DNA of 22,878 bases. It comes from JBBIMS01 sp964531645 (lineage in GTDB: Bacteria > Acidobacteriota > Aminicenantia > JBFLYD01 > JBBIMS01). The position numbers and the translations under genes were made by a program. Shown in pieces: positions 16,524-22,878 of the stretch; positions within the stretch are counted from its first letter, which is position 1, and every line of letters starts with the position of its first letter. A model generated the notes under the pieces. It was given only the letters and a program-made list of their open reading frames with translations. It did no database searches and had not been told where the DNA came from. Where the stretch lies: NCBI GenBank assembly GCA_964531645.1, contig CAZHEF010000037.1, positions 1-22,878 of the forward strand. Direction: 5' to 3'.

Positions 16524-17498
16524 TCATCTCTTCTCTAATTTACTCTTTCTCACTTGCTCCTCAATCCATTTGTAAGTTATTGCGAGCCCTTCTTTTATTG
16601 TATATTTTGGTTTCCAGTCGAGGGAACGGATTTTTTCGTGGCTGAAGTTTCTTGATTGGACTCCTACAGGTCCAGGAACCCATTTTATTTTTAGATTTTT
16701 CTCTGCAATTTCGCATACCATATCAACAAGCTCTTTCACTGAGATATATTCTTCTGTTCCAATGTTTACAGGTTCTTGAATATCAGAATGCATAAGCATA
16801 TAAACGGCATTTACAAGGTCATCCACATAAATATAATTTCTTATTGCTGTTCCATCTCCCCATACCTCTATCTCATCAAGACCATTTAGCTTTGCCTCTG
16901 CAACCTTTCTGCATATTGCTGCAGGAGCTTTCTCTCTCCCCCCTTGCCATGTTCCTTCCGGGCCAAAACAGTTCTGAAACCTTGCTATTCTTACATTCAT
17001 TCCATATCTTTTTCCATAGGCAAGGGCAACTCTTTCGGAGTAAAGTTTTTCCCATCCATATTCATTGTCAGGAAATGCGGGGTATGCATTCTCCTCAGAT
17101 AATGGTGACTCACCTGGTTTCATATCCCTGTAAATACAAACTGATGAAGAAAAGAAATATCTCGGGATTTCCATCTTTGCGGATATTTTTGTCATATTGA
17201 TATTTATAAGAACATTGTTTGTTAGAACCTCGCACTCAGCCCACGAGATGAATCCCATACCTCCCATATCTGCTGCAAGTTGATACACTTCATCAAATTT
17301 TCCATCAGGTAGCGTGAGGGCTTTCCTGCAGTTCTCATAATCTCTCAAATCAAGAATCAGGAATTCATCAGCTTGAGTAGGAGAGAATTCAGGGTATTTT
17401 AAATCAACCCCCCTAACCCAGTATCCTTCCTTTTTTAGCCTTTTTACCAAATGATGCCCGATAAATCCTCCCGCACCACAAACTAAAGCTTTTTTCAT
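16524..17498 (-). CDS. GDP-mannose 3,5-epimerase-like SDR enzyme
   Basis: A 324-residue extended SDR protein closest in appearance to plant GDP-mannose 3,5-epimerase, which makes GDP-L-galactose from GDP-D-mannose. Features: the NAD-binding GAGGFIG (8-14), AADMGGMGFISW (76-87), SSSVCIY (117-123) with S119 and C121 matching the plant catalytic serine and cysteine, Y147-x3-K151 in EYGWEK, ARFQNCFGPEGTWQGGREK (172-190) with K190 as the second acid/base, and VWGDGTAIRNYIYVDD (212-227). These motifs are specific to GME within the SDR family. The start has GGAGG and its own promoter. Partial copies of its 5' end lie upstream at 19042-19092 and 20131-20191. It could act on another GDP-sugar; epimerase activity is the best guess. 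Confidence 0.85.
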   Translation of the reverse strand: MKKALVCGAGGFIGHHLVKRLKKEGYWVRGVDLKYPEFSPTQADEFLILDLRDYENCRKALTLPDGKFDEVYQLAADMGGMGFISWAECEVLTNNVLININMTKISAKMEIPRYFFSSSVCIYRDMKPGESPLSEENAYPAFPDNEYGWEKLYSERVALAYGKRYGMNVRIARFQNCFGPEGTWQGGREKAPAAICRKVAEAKLNGLDEIEVWGDGTAIRNYIYVDDLVNAVYMLMHSDIQEPVNIGTEEYISVKELVDMVCEIAEKNLKIKWVPGPVGVQSRNFSHEKIRSLDWKPKYTIKEGLAITYKWIEEQVRKSKLEKR

Positions 17499-17531
17499 TC
17501 TCTTTCCTCCGCATTAGTTCTAATTTATTCC

Positions 17532-17560
17532 TATATATCTTAATAGTGGCTTTTTGTCAA
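17532..17560 (-). promoter_or_regulatory. Promoter for the epimerase-led core operon
   Basis: TTGACA (17560-17555), 17 bases, then TATATA (17537-17532), four of six consensus. The start codon is at 17498, leaving room for the GGAGG Shine-Dalgarno. It would drive the epimerase and the genes after it independently of the wzz promoter beyond the accessory island. Confidence 0.5.
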
Positions 17561-17656
17561 ATTCTTGAAAGATTCTACATCTAACATTCCTGTTGACTTG
17601 TTTTCTCCTCTAATCTTGATACCTTGCCACTTCCAGAAAAGAATAATACAGCCATA

Positions 17657-17836
17657 TCACAAGAATCCTACATGCCTTAAAACCTCTTCTACCTTAGGGT
17701 CTTTTTTGGCAAGTTCTCTTAATGCATTCTCTATCATCTCTTCCCTCTTCTCTATCTCTCTGCTCTTGTTCATTACTGGTGTGAGGGCAGTCCTCCTATC
17801 CCCTATGGCAAATCCTATTGTGACAGCTACTATCAC
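17657..17836 (-). CDS. Small putative membrane/coiled-coil protein
   Basis: A 59-codon frame from the GTG at 17836 reads MIVAVTIGFAIGDRRTALTPV, a short hydrophobic segment, then a charged helix MNKSREIEKREEMIENALREL and KDPKVEEVLRHVGFL. The same frame is open further upstream through NPSDKERCNNIELLA inside the end of the DUF2283 gene. No Shine-Dalgarno is visible, so it may be the tail of a longer, damaged gene. It is protein-like (helix plus amphipathic pattern) but I do not recognise it. Confidence 0.4.
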   Translation of the reverse strand: MIVAVTIGFAIGDRRTALTPVMNKSREIEKREEMIENALRELAKKDPKVEEVLRHVGFL

Positions 17837-17847
17837 TGCAAGAAGTT

Positions 17848-18066
17848 CTATATTGTTACAACGCTCTTTGTCTGAAGGATTATATTCAGTTCGTCCTGCT
17901 GGATAAGTTTCCGCATGGATGCATTTAAAAATTCAATACTAACTGGTTCGCGATCTTCACCATAGCTAACAATTACTCCTCCAGGTTCTTCAATGGCATC
18001 CACAGGAGGTTCATCGCGAAGAATTAAAATGAGAACATCGGCGTCAGGATCATACCTTATCTTCAT
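17848..18066 (-). CDS. DUF2283 protein, putative antitoxin
   Basis: A 72-residue protein beginning MKIRYDPDADVLILILRD, followed by GVIVSYGEDREPVSIEFLNAS, the typical DUF2283 pattern of a beta hairpin and a G-E-x-V-x-IE-x-x-x-AS tail. These proteins are commonly paired with DUF4258-type proteins and are thought to act as antitoxins. Its ATG follows the stop of the DUF4258-like gene directly, with GGAGG inside that gene's last codons, so the two are translated together. No DNA-binding domain is visible. Confidence 0.8.
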   Translation of the reverse strand: MKIRYDPDADVLILILRDEPPVDAIEEPGGVIVSYGEDREPVSIEFLNASMRKLIQQDELNIILQTKSVVTI

Positions 18067-18327
18067 TTATTTATCCTCCTTCCAATATTTTTCTATCTTA
18101 CTTGTCCAATAAACCGTTAAAATTTTCTTTCCTTCTCCTGTATCCTTGAAGGGAATCCTCAATAGACCATCTTGGTACTTTGATTGAGCTATAAGGGAAT
18201 CCATGTCACCGGGAACAATTTGATCTGGATTTTTTAGACAGTTTTCCACTTCCTTTCTTGTTATCCCCTTTTTCCTTTCCCATTCCTTCTGTCTTTGTTC
18301 AGCATGTTTAGTCCAGATGATTTTCAA
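18067..18327 (-). CDS. DUF4258-like protein, putative toxin
   Basis: An 86-residue protein: MKIIWTKHAEQRQKEWERKK, then ITRKEVENCLKNPDQIVPGD, then LRIPFKDTGEGKKILTVYWTSKIEKYW. The HAeqR ... I-x-x-eeV-x-x-x-l-x-x-Pd ... iTvYwTskieKY pattern fits DUF4258, a small RelE-like fold suspected of ribonuclease activity. The start is TTG at 18327, preceded by GAGG seven bases upstream, and it overlaps the last codon of the HEPN remnant. Gene order toxin-then-DUF2283 is the usual one for this pair. Activity is inferred, not proven. Confidence 0.75.
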   Translation of the reverse strand: MKIIWTKHAEQRQKEWERKKGITRKEVENCLKNPDQIVPGDMDSLIAQSKYQDGLLRIPFKDTGEGKKILTVYWTSKIEKYWKEDK

Positions 18328-18584
18328 CTTCTACCTCTTTCAAAATAGAATTCATATGAAACTATCATACCATCAATATCAAAATCATTGGTAGCATTTT
18401 TACATTAATCACTCTCAAAAATTAATAGTGCTAAAACTGCATAGAACATGGCATAGTAAATGCAATTAATAATCGAACGAGGGCTCTTTTTACCTGAAAA
18501 TAAGTATATAGCTTCATCAATAGATTCGTCAGCTTGCTTTAATCGATATTTTGCTAACTGAATCTGTTTTTCTTTAATCATCAT
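18324..18584 (-). pseudogene. Broken HEPN-domain toxin gene
   Basis: From the ATG at 18584 (or TTG at 18590, overlapping the MNT stop) the frame gives KEKQIQLAKYRLKQADESID, then SIINCIYYAMFYAVLALLIFESD and a TAA. This is the first half of a HEPN domain, with its A-x-YYAMFYA helix. Reading on in frame past the stop gives DFDIDGMIVSYEFYFERGRS and TGA. That resembles the family's H-S-G-v-I-S-y-F-x-x-x-F-v-K-x-G stretch, but without the histidine of the catalytic RX4-6H motif. The gene therefore looks inactivated by a nonsense codon and a lost end. The DUF4258 gene starts within it. Confidence 0.65.
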
Positions 18585-18586
18585 AT

Positions 18587-18913
18587 TCAAACGCCTTCCT
18601 TTAAGATAGTCTTATAAATGAGCGACTCGGACATCGGTCCTTCTTCTATCTCTTCCTTTCGAAAAATTGTTGTGGTTATGAATGTATCATATTCAAGATT
18701 TATTCTGAATACAATTTCATCAATCTGTGATTCTATGTCTGGCTCTGTATCATCGAGCTCAATAAAAATATCTATATCGGATTCAAGAGTATTCTCTCCT
18801 CGAGCCTTTGAGCCAAAGACTCGCATATCAATAACATTGAATCTTCTGGACAACTCTTCTTTTAAAGCTTTAACATCTCTTTCTTCATTCTTTTTCAGTA
18901 TTAATTTTTTCAC
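18587..18913 (-). CDS. MNT-domain nucleotidyltransferase, antitoxin type
   Basis: A 108-residue minimal nucleotidyltransferase: VIDMRVFGSKARGENTLESDIDIFIEL (27-53 in two parts: VFGSKARG and ESDIDIFIEL) gives the GSxxxG turn and both DxD acids. It then has a helical C-terminal segment. Such MntA-type antitoxins add AMP to a tyrosine of the partner HEPN RNase and silence it. The start is GTG at 18913 with GAGG upstream. The stop overlaps the HEPN start, the classic order for MNT/HEPN modules. As the HEPN gene is broken, this antitoxin may be an orphan. Confidence 0.85.
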   Translation of the reverse strand: MKKLILKKNEERDVKALKEELSRRFNVIDMRVFGSKARGENTLESDIDIFIELDDTEPDIESQIDEIVFRINLEYDTFITTTIFRKEEIEEGPMSESLIYKTILKEGV

Positions 18914-19041
18914 TTTATGCTCACCTCTTAAATTCTTAGTTTATACTCTATTTTAACTTCACTGATTAAAATTTGCAAAATACGAAAACTGCAAAATCTC
19001 ATAACTCTATTCGTCTCCTTCAATTTTGAAATATCTCTATT

Positions 19042-19092
19042 ATGATGACCGATAAATCCACCTGTACCACAAACCAAAGCTCTTTTCCTATA
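19042..19092 (-). pseudogene. Stub of an epimerase 5' end (copy B)
   Basis: The minus strand encodes KRALVCGTGGFIGHHN, matching the first sixteen residues of the epimerase at 17498 (ALVCGAGGFIGHHL). From GCT to the second CAT, 34 of 39 bases agree by my count. Just upstream is TATAGGAAA, also found before copy C. Homology ends after HH. The ATG is missing. Confidence 0.7.
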
Positions 19093-19158
19093 GCTACTTG
19101 TCAAATTTTTGCTCGTGTCCCTCCTGTCCGAATACTGAATATTTCTTGATTATAGTTT

Positions 19159-20073
19159 TCATTTTTCATCCTTCTTAGAAAACCAATCTTGAAAAAATCT
19201 TTTTGCCACAGACAATACTTTCCCTGACTTTCCCATTGCCTCTCCAGCATCCTCCTCGGTGTATTCTTCAAAGGGAAGCCAAAGAGAGTCGCCAATTATG
19301 CCAGGATATTTACTCAGGCTTATATCAGGTTCTATACCCTCAGATATTTCAGCAATCTCGAGTAAATCCGTCTTCCATTTTTTCAAAAGTTCATTCTCTG
19401 ATACAACTTTTTTAAGAATCCCACCAACAAAATGTGTCTTTTGAAAGATACCCATTGCAATCAAGATAGATTTTATCGACTTTTCTATTGATTGCTGAAA
19501 GTGATAGACAGCTTTATCATAAAAAGCATCCATGGTCAATCTTTCACCAATTTTAAAGTCCCTTTCTCCATCCTTTAACATTGCTTCAGAAAAGTCTTTG
19601 TTGCTAATCGGAGATAAATATGTAGGTATTCCCCTTTGAACAGGAAATATCCAACCATCCCCAAACTTCATTATTCTTTTTCCTTTTATATATTCCTTTG
19701 TCTCTGCAATCAGGTTTTGAAGAAAATCTTCCTTATCTAAAATGATTATACCTTCATCAGCTATATCAAGAAAAAGGGGATTATGATTTCTAAAATTGGA
19801 CATCACTTCTTCCTTCGTAAGGAGGAGGATATCAAAAGGAAGGAGCGGAAGACAATTTTTGATATGAACTATCTCTGATGAGCGCCTGTGCCTCTTTGGG
19901 TTTATCCCATCAGCAACTACTAAAAGGTCTATATCTGAATCAGGTGTCTCAGTCCCCTTTGCCCATGAGCCGAATAGCAATATTGCCACTATCTCAAAGG
20001 GAATGAACTCCCTTCTCCTTAAAATCGCTTCATTAATATCCTTCATCAATTTCTCTATTTGTCGAGCAGACAT
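19159..20073 (-). CDS. Nucleotidyltransferase-HEPN fusion protein
   Basis: A 304-residue protein that joins the two halves of an MNT/HEPN system in one chain. The N-terminal NTase has LLFGSWAKGTETPDSDIDLLV (32-52, metal ligands D47 and D49; third acid D81 in PFDILLL). The C-terminal HEPN domain (about 160-297) shows FYDKAVYHFQQSIEKSIKSIL, KTHFVGGIL (212-220) and SKYPGII, the late R/KYP motif. Fused proteins of this kind may autoregulate by modifying their own HEPN part. GAGGG precedes the ATG at 20073. It lies alone between epimerase stubs B and C, downstream of wzz. A defence or stress role is inferred; there is no evidence it acts in glycan synthesis. Confidence 0.85.
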   Translation of the reverse strand: MSARQIEKLMKDINEAILRRREFIPFEIVAILLFGSWAKGTETPDSDIDLLVVADGINPKRHRRSSEIVHIKNCLPLLPFDILLLTKEEVMSNFRNHNPLFLDIADEGIIILDKEDFLQNLIAETKEYIKGKRIMKFGDGWIFPVQRGIPTYLSPISNKDFSEAMLKDGERDFKIGERLTMDAFYDKAVYHFQQSIEKSIKSILIAMGIFQKTHFVGGILKKVVSENELLKKWKTDLLEIAEISEGIEPDISLSKYPGIIGDSLWLPFEEYTEEDAGEAMGKSGKVLSVAKRFFQDWFSKKDEK

Positions 20074-20130
20074 TTAAATACCCTCTTTAATCATTATTTA
20101 ATTCTTTTATGGTCCCATTTGATTTTTTTT

Positions 20131-20191
20131 CCTAAATGATACCTATAAAGCCACTCGTCCCACTAACCAAAGCCGTTTTCATTTTCCTATA
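20131..20191 (-). pseudogene. Stub of an epimerase 5' end (copy C)
   Basis: After TATAGGAAA the ATG at 20182 starts MKTALVSGTSGFIGII and a TAG stop at 20134-20132. This is the start of an epimerase like the one at 17498, cut after 16 codons. A one-base deletion after GGT shifts the frame, and DNA similarity appears to continue to the CATTTGG-like bases. It begins ten bases after the wzz stop, exactly where the next operon gene would be expected. Confidence 0.65.
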
Positions 20192-20200
20192 TCCTCTGTT

Positions 20201-21208
20201 TTAACTCTTACTATTCTGGTTCCTATTTTTTTCAAGATATTCAAGGAAGAAGGCAAGGAAGGAGAAGATCATACAGCTTAGAATTCCTGTAACAGCCACA
20301 TTAAGACTTTTCTTTGGAAAAACGGGATATATGGAAGGGGTCGGAGATTTTATTATTTTTGTGTAATCGATTCTTCCTTTTCTATCTTTAAGATTCTTGA
20401 TAATTACATCAATTTGCTTTAAAGACTCCTCTCTCTGACGAATAGCCAAATCTATATTTTCCTTTTCCAATCTTTTAGAGCTGAGCAGTTCTTCCAAAGA
20501 ATTGTAATATCTCAAGTTCTGCTGAATTTCATTGGAGTAAAGGAGCATTCCAAGACCTTCTGCTTCATTTCTTTTGGGATTTTTTAATGTTTCTAATTGC
20601 TCTTTTTCGAGAAATTTAATTCTCTCTAACACCCCACCCATTTCCCTTTGAAGCTCATTTTCTCTTTTTTCGATTATTTCATATCTTTTCTTTAAATTTT
20701 CAATCTCCTTTGTCAGTTTAATTTTTTCTATCTCATTATGCAATATTCCATTTTCAATATTCTTAATCTCAACATCTACTTTTTCATCAATATCTTTTCT
20801 AATTAATTCTAAAATTTTTTTAAGGACCGCTTTTCCCCTTTCTATATCGTGATTTTTAGTCCAAATTCTGACTAAGAATGTGTCTTCTATATTTTTAGCT
20901 TCTATTTCAGGAAGCTCATCAAGTTTTATTTTCGACTCTTCTGCAATGATATGCTCATAAGTTTTTTCATTTATCCTGTTGGCTAGCTGGTGAGGTTTTT
21001 CAATAACGACTTCTTCAAAACGACCATATTCATCCTGAACAAGAAGTTTTCCTGGTTGAACAAGAGCTGAAATCTCATAAACTGGCTTCAGGAGAAAACT
21101 TATAATCCCAACAATTATCATACAGCTCAAAGTTCCAATTATTATAAGCCATTTTCTTTTCCACAGGACATTTATTATGTCCATCAGTTCAATTTCTTCC
21201 TCATTCAT
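20201..21208 (-). CDS. wzz: Wzz-type chain-length determinant
   Basis: An inner-membrane polysaccharide co-polymerase that sets glycan chain length together with Wzy. From the ATG at 21208 it has 335 residues: TM1 at about 19-40 preceded by DIINVLWKRKW, a periplasmic domain with a long coiled coil (about 145-280), the proline-rich PTPSIYPVFPKK (289-300), and TM2 at 302-322. No C-terminal tyrosine-kinase domain is present, so it is the O-antigen/PCP-1 or PCP-2 non-kinase type. An ATG at 21226 lies inside the promoter's start region, and AAGGA sits before 21208, which I take as the start. It follows the sugar transferase. Confidence 0.88.
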   Translation of the reverse strand: MNEEEIELMDIINVLWKRKWLIIIGTLSCMIIVGIISFLLKPVYEISALVQPGKLLVQDEYGRFEEVVIEKPHQLANRINEKTYEHIIAEESKIKLDELPEIEAKNIEDTFLVRIWTKNHDIERGKAVLKKILELIRKDIDEKVDVEIKNIENGILHNEIEKIKLTKEIENLKKRYEIIEKRENELQREMGGVLERIKFLEKEQLETLKNPKRNEAEGLGMLLYSNEIQQNLRYYNSLEELLSSKRLEKENIDLAIRQREESLKQIDVIIKNLKDRKGRIDYTKIIKSPTPSIYPVFPKKSLNVAVTGILSCMIFSFLAFFLEYLEKNRNQNSKS

Positions 21209-21228
21209 CCTTTCTTCCTTAAGCAAAC

Positions 21229-21257
21229 ATTATATATATCATAAGTTGCAATTTCAA
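21229..21257 (-). promoter_or_regulatory. wzz promoter
   Basis: TTGAAA (21257-21252), 17 bases, then a perfect TATAAT (21234-21229). Predicted transcription starts near 21222, giving a leader of about 14 bases that keeps the AAGGA Shine-Dalgarno for the ATG at 21208. It shows wzz can be expressed apart from the sugar transferase. Confidence 0.7.
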
Positions 21258-21305
21258 ATTTCCCGATGGTTGATTTTTTAAAAAATTATTTCCTCTTATC
21301 TTCCA

Positions 21306-22748
21306 TCAAAAAGCACCTTCTCCTTTTGAGACAATTTTTATTGTTTCAATGAGAATTACAAAGTCCTGCCATAGAGACCAGTTTCTTATGTAGAATTCGT
21401 CAAGTCTTACTCTATCTTCAAAGGTTAGAAGATTCCTCCCACGAATCTGCCAGAGGCCGGTTACTCCTGGTTTTACCCGTGTTATTATTCTTAAAGACTG
21501 ATTTTTATCCAATTCATCGGGTATGTAAGGTCTTGGTCCTACAAGACTCATTTCCCCCTTCAAAACATGAAGGAACTGGGGAATTTCATCAAGACTCCAT
21601 TTTCTCAAAAATTTTCCAAAATGGGTAACTCTTGGGTCATCCCTCCTTATTTTTTTAAATTTTTCCCATTCTTCCTTTGCTTCAGGGTTTAAAGCAAGAA
21701 AATTCCTGAGAATCTCATCGGAATTTTTATACATCGTCCTGAATTTTATCAGTTTAAATTTTTTCCCTTCTTTTCCTAATCTTTCCTGGGAAAAGAAAAC
21801 AGGACCTGGAGAGTCAATTTTTATTAACAGGGCAATTATTAAAGAGAAAAGAAATAATATGGGTGAGATCAAAAGAACAAAAATCCTTTCATATATATCC
21901 TTAACAGTTCTAACCCATGAGCTTAGAAGCCTTCCTCTCATTGAAATAAGAAGGAAACTATTTATTGTTTCTGTCCTCAGATTGTAAAGGGAGAAAAGTC
22001 CGAATTTGCTTACAAAACTTATATTTTTTGAAATTGGCTCACATTTCTCGACAAAGGATTTTAGTTTTTCCTCGCTTATTGAAGGTATAGCAACTATTAC
22101 ATCTTCCGATGCAGTTCTCTTTAGCCACTTTTCAACTTCTGAGAGCTTTCCTAAAACTTCTATCCCTTCTATTTTTTTTCCAATTTTTTCTTTGTCATCG
22201 TCAAGAAATCCAGCCACTTCGTAGCCAATATATGGAGTCATTATAATTTCCTTCGCTACTTCGATACCTGTTGAACCCGCTCCAGCTATCAGAACATTCC
22301 TTTTCCAGAACCCTGATTTAGAGAGAAAATTCTTGGTTATAAATCTAAACAGGGGGATTAAAATCAAAGTAAAAAGCCATAAAAGAACGAATATAGCCCT
22401 TGAAAAAACTCTTTCCTTTCTGAGGATAAATGTTAAAAGCATAACAATGACAATAGAAATGGTTGTATTTTTGAAAATCAATCTTGTCTCTTCCCAGAAA
22501 GCAACTCTTCTTGTATATAACCAGTCGTGGAAGAAAAGAAGAATCCAGATTCCAAAGATGTAGAATAAAGATAAAAAGTTGGATAGTGGGACTGGTTTGA
22601 CTTTAAAAGCTGAAAAAATATAAGGAAGCACATAGGCTCTCACTGCATAAGCTATCAAAAGAGAAATTAATATTGAGAGAATGTCTGTTAGGAAAAGAAA
22701 AATAATAGAAAGAATATTTTTATATCTTCTCCTCTCAATTCCTTTCAT
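21306..22748 (-). CDS. Undecaprenyl-phosphate sugar phosphotransferase (WbaP/WcaJ type)
   Basis: The initiating enzyme of the pathway: it moves a sugar-1-phosphate from UDP-sugar to undecaprenyl phosphate in the inner membrane. The 480-residue length fits the polyprenyl glycosylphosphotransferase family. Residues about 10-135 hold four or so membrane helices, KRNVLIAGAGSTGIEVAKEI (149-168) starts a CoA_binding_3/NAD-like domain, a reentrant helix lies near 288-309, and the catalytic C-terminus has DSPGPVFFSQERLG (312-325), FKLIKFRTM (331-339), SLDEIPQFLHVLKGEMS (385-401), VGPRPY (403-408) and KPGVTGLWQIRGRN (426-439). GAGG precedes the ATG. It is the first gene of the locus. The sugar is often glucose or galactose, but cannot be told here. 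Confidence 0.93.
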   Translation of the reverse strand: MKGIERRRYKNILSIIFLFLTDILSILISLLIAYAVRAYVLPYIFSAFKVKPVPLSNFLSLFYIFGIWILLFFHDWLYTRRVAFWEETRLIFKNTTISIVIVMLLTFILRKERVFSRAIFVLLWLFTLILIPLFRFITKNFLSKSGFWKRNVLIAGAGSTGIEVAKEIIMTPYIGYEVAGFLDDDKEKIGKKIEGIEVLGKLSEVEKWLKRTASEDVIVAIPSISEEKLKSFVEKCEPISKNISFVSKFGLFSLYNLRTETINSFLLISMRGRLLSSWVRTVKDIYERIFVLLISPILFLFSLIIALLIKIDSPGPVFFSQERLGKEGKKFKLIKFRTMYKNSDEILRNFLALNPEAKEEWEKFKKIRRDDPRVTHFGKFLRKWSLDEIPQFLHVLKGEMSLVGPRPYIPDELDKNQSLRIITRVKPGVTGLWQIRGRNLLTFEDRVRLDEFYIRNWSLWQDFVILIETIKIVSKGEGAF

Positions 22749-22791
22749 TTATCGCCTCTAACTCTTCAATACCAAAAATTTCTCCTCTCAT
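22735..22791 (-). other. Possible leader peptide ORF before the sugar transferase
   Basis: ATG at 22791, preceded by AAGGGAAG, opens 18 codons (MRGEIFGIEELEAINERN) ending in TGA at 22737-22735, overlapping the sugar transferase start at 22748 in another frame. Such an arrangement could couple translation. It may be chance. Confidence 0.25.
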
Positions 22792-22819
22792 CTTCCCTTT
22801 CTTATTTACTTGTAAATAT

Positions 22820-22860
22820 AATTTAATTTATTAAAAAAAAGATGTCAAGAAATCTTGACA
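22820..22860 (-). promoter_or_regulatory. Promoter and palindromic operator at the head of the locus
   Basis: TGTCAAGA (22843-22850), AA, TCTTGACA (22853-22860) is a perfect inverted repeat with 8-base arms. Its lower half gives a perfect minus-strand TTGACA (22848-22843), followed after 17 bases by TAAATT (22825-22820), a weak -10 with four consensus bases. A repressor on the palindrome would cover the -35 box of the sugar transferase promoter. Confidence 0.5.
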
Positions 22861-22878
22861 AAAATCAAAAATTTTCAG

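Noticed and set aside
17565..17906. Plus-strand 113-codon open frame
   Set aside because: Ser/Leu-rich antisense of the small coiled-coil frame and of the DUF2283 gene end; no Shine-Dalgarno or family match.
18618..18956. Plus-strand 112-codon open frame opposite the MNT gene
   Set aside because: Serine-rich shadow frame; the minus strand shows the clear GSKARG and SDIDIFIEL motifs.
1..22878. CRISPR array, tRNA or rRNA genes, or a complete insertion sequence
   Set aside because: No regularly spaced repeats, no cloverleaf or rRNA sequence, and no transposase were seen on either strand.

Overview
The window is an AT-rich stretch of bacterial DNA dominated by one surface-polysaccharide (O-antigen or capsule type) biosynthesis locus of the Wzx/Wzy kind. 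The protein set (polyprenyl-phosphate sugar transferase, Wzz, Wzx flippase, Wzy/WaaL-like membrane protein) suggests a diderm bacterium. K/E/I-rich proteins and sigma70-like promoters fit an uncultivated AT-rich phylum, but I cannot name the organism from the sequence. No rRNA, tRNA or CRISPR array was seen.

Layout, following the minus strand from the right edge. 22748-20201 holds the initiating sugar transferase and the Wzz chain-length regulator, each with a plausible promoter. 20191-17657 is an accessory island of small toxin-antitoxin-like genes: an NTase-HEPN fusion, an MNT gene with a broken HEPN partner, and a DUF4258/DUF2283 pair. Two stubs of the 5' end of an epimerase gene are scattered through it. 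17498-10634 is the core operon: GDP-mannose-3,5-epimerase-like enzyme, FkbM methyltransferase, zinc-ribbon methyltransferase, Wzx, GT2, Wzy/WaaL-like protein, and a membrane-anchored beta-rich protein. Most of these genes overlap or nearly abut. 10425-6577 adds two GT4 transferases, a third methyltransferase and a WecG/TagA-family transferase, with a methyltransferase fragment at 10626-10409. 6417-4983 is an AbiEi/AbiEii toxin-antitoxin operon in which both genes carry a frameshift. 4954-4612 holds two out-of-order fragments of a second WecG gene around a strong palindrome.

The plus strand carries only 2744-4568: an NTase remnant, wecB (UDP-GlcNAc 2-epimerase) and a VanZ-like membrane protein. 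At the left end, back on the minus strand, are a GT4 transferase and a secreted-looking P1-family (DmpA) peptidase. Bases 1-429 hold no gene I can recognise.

Pathway view: the sugar transferase loads the first sugar phosphate on undecaprenyl phosphate. The GT4, GT2 and WecG-family enzymes extend the unit, and WecB and the GDP-sugar epimerase supply unusual nucleotide sugars. The methyltransferases decorate or cap the glycan. Wzx flips the unit, the Wzy-like protein polymerises or ligates it, and Wzz sets chain length. The most notable feature beyond this is the wear pattern: toxin-antitoxin modules and gene stubs sit at the joints of the locus, as if it has been repeatedly cut and rejoined there.
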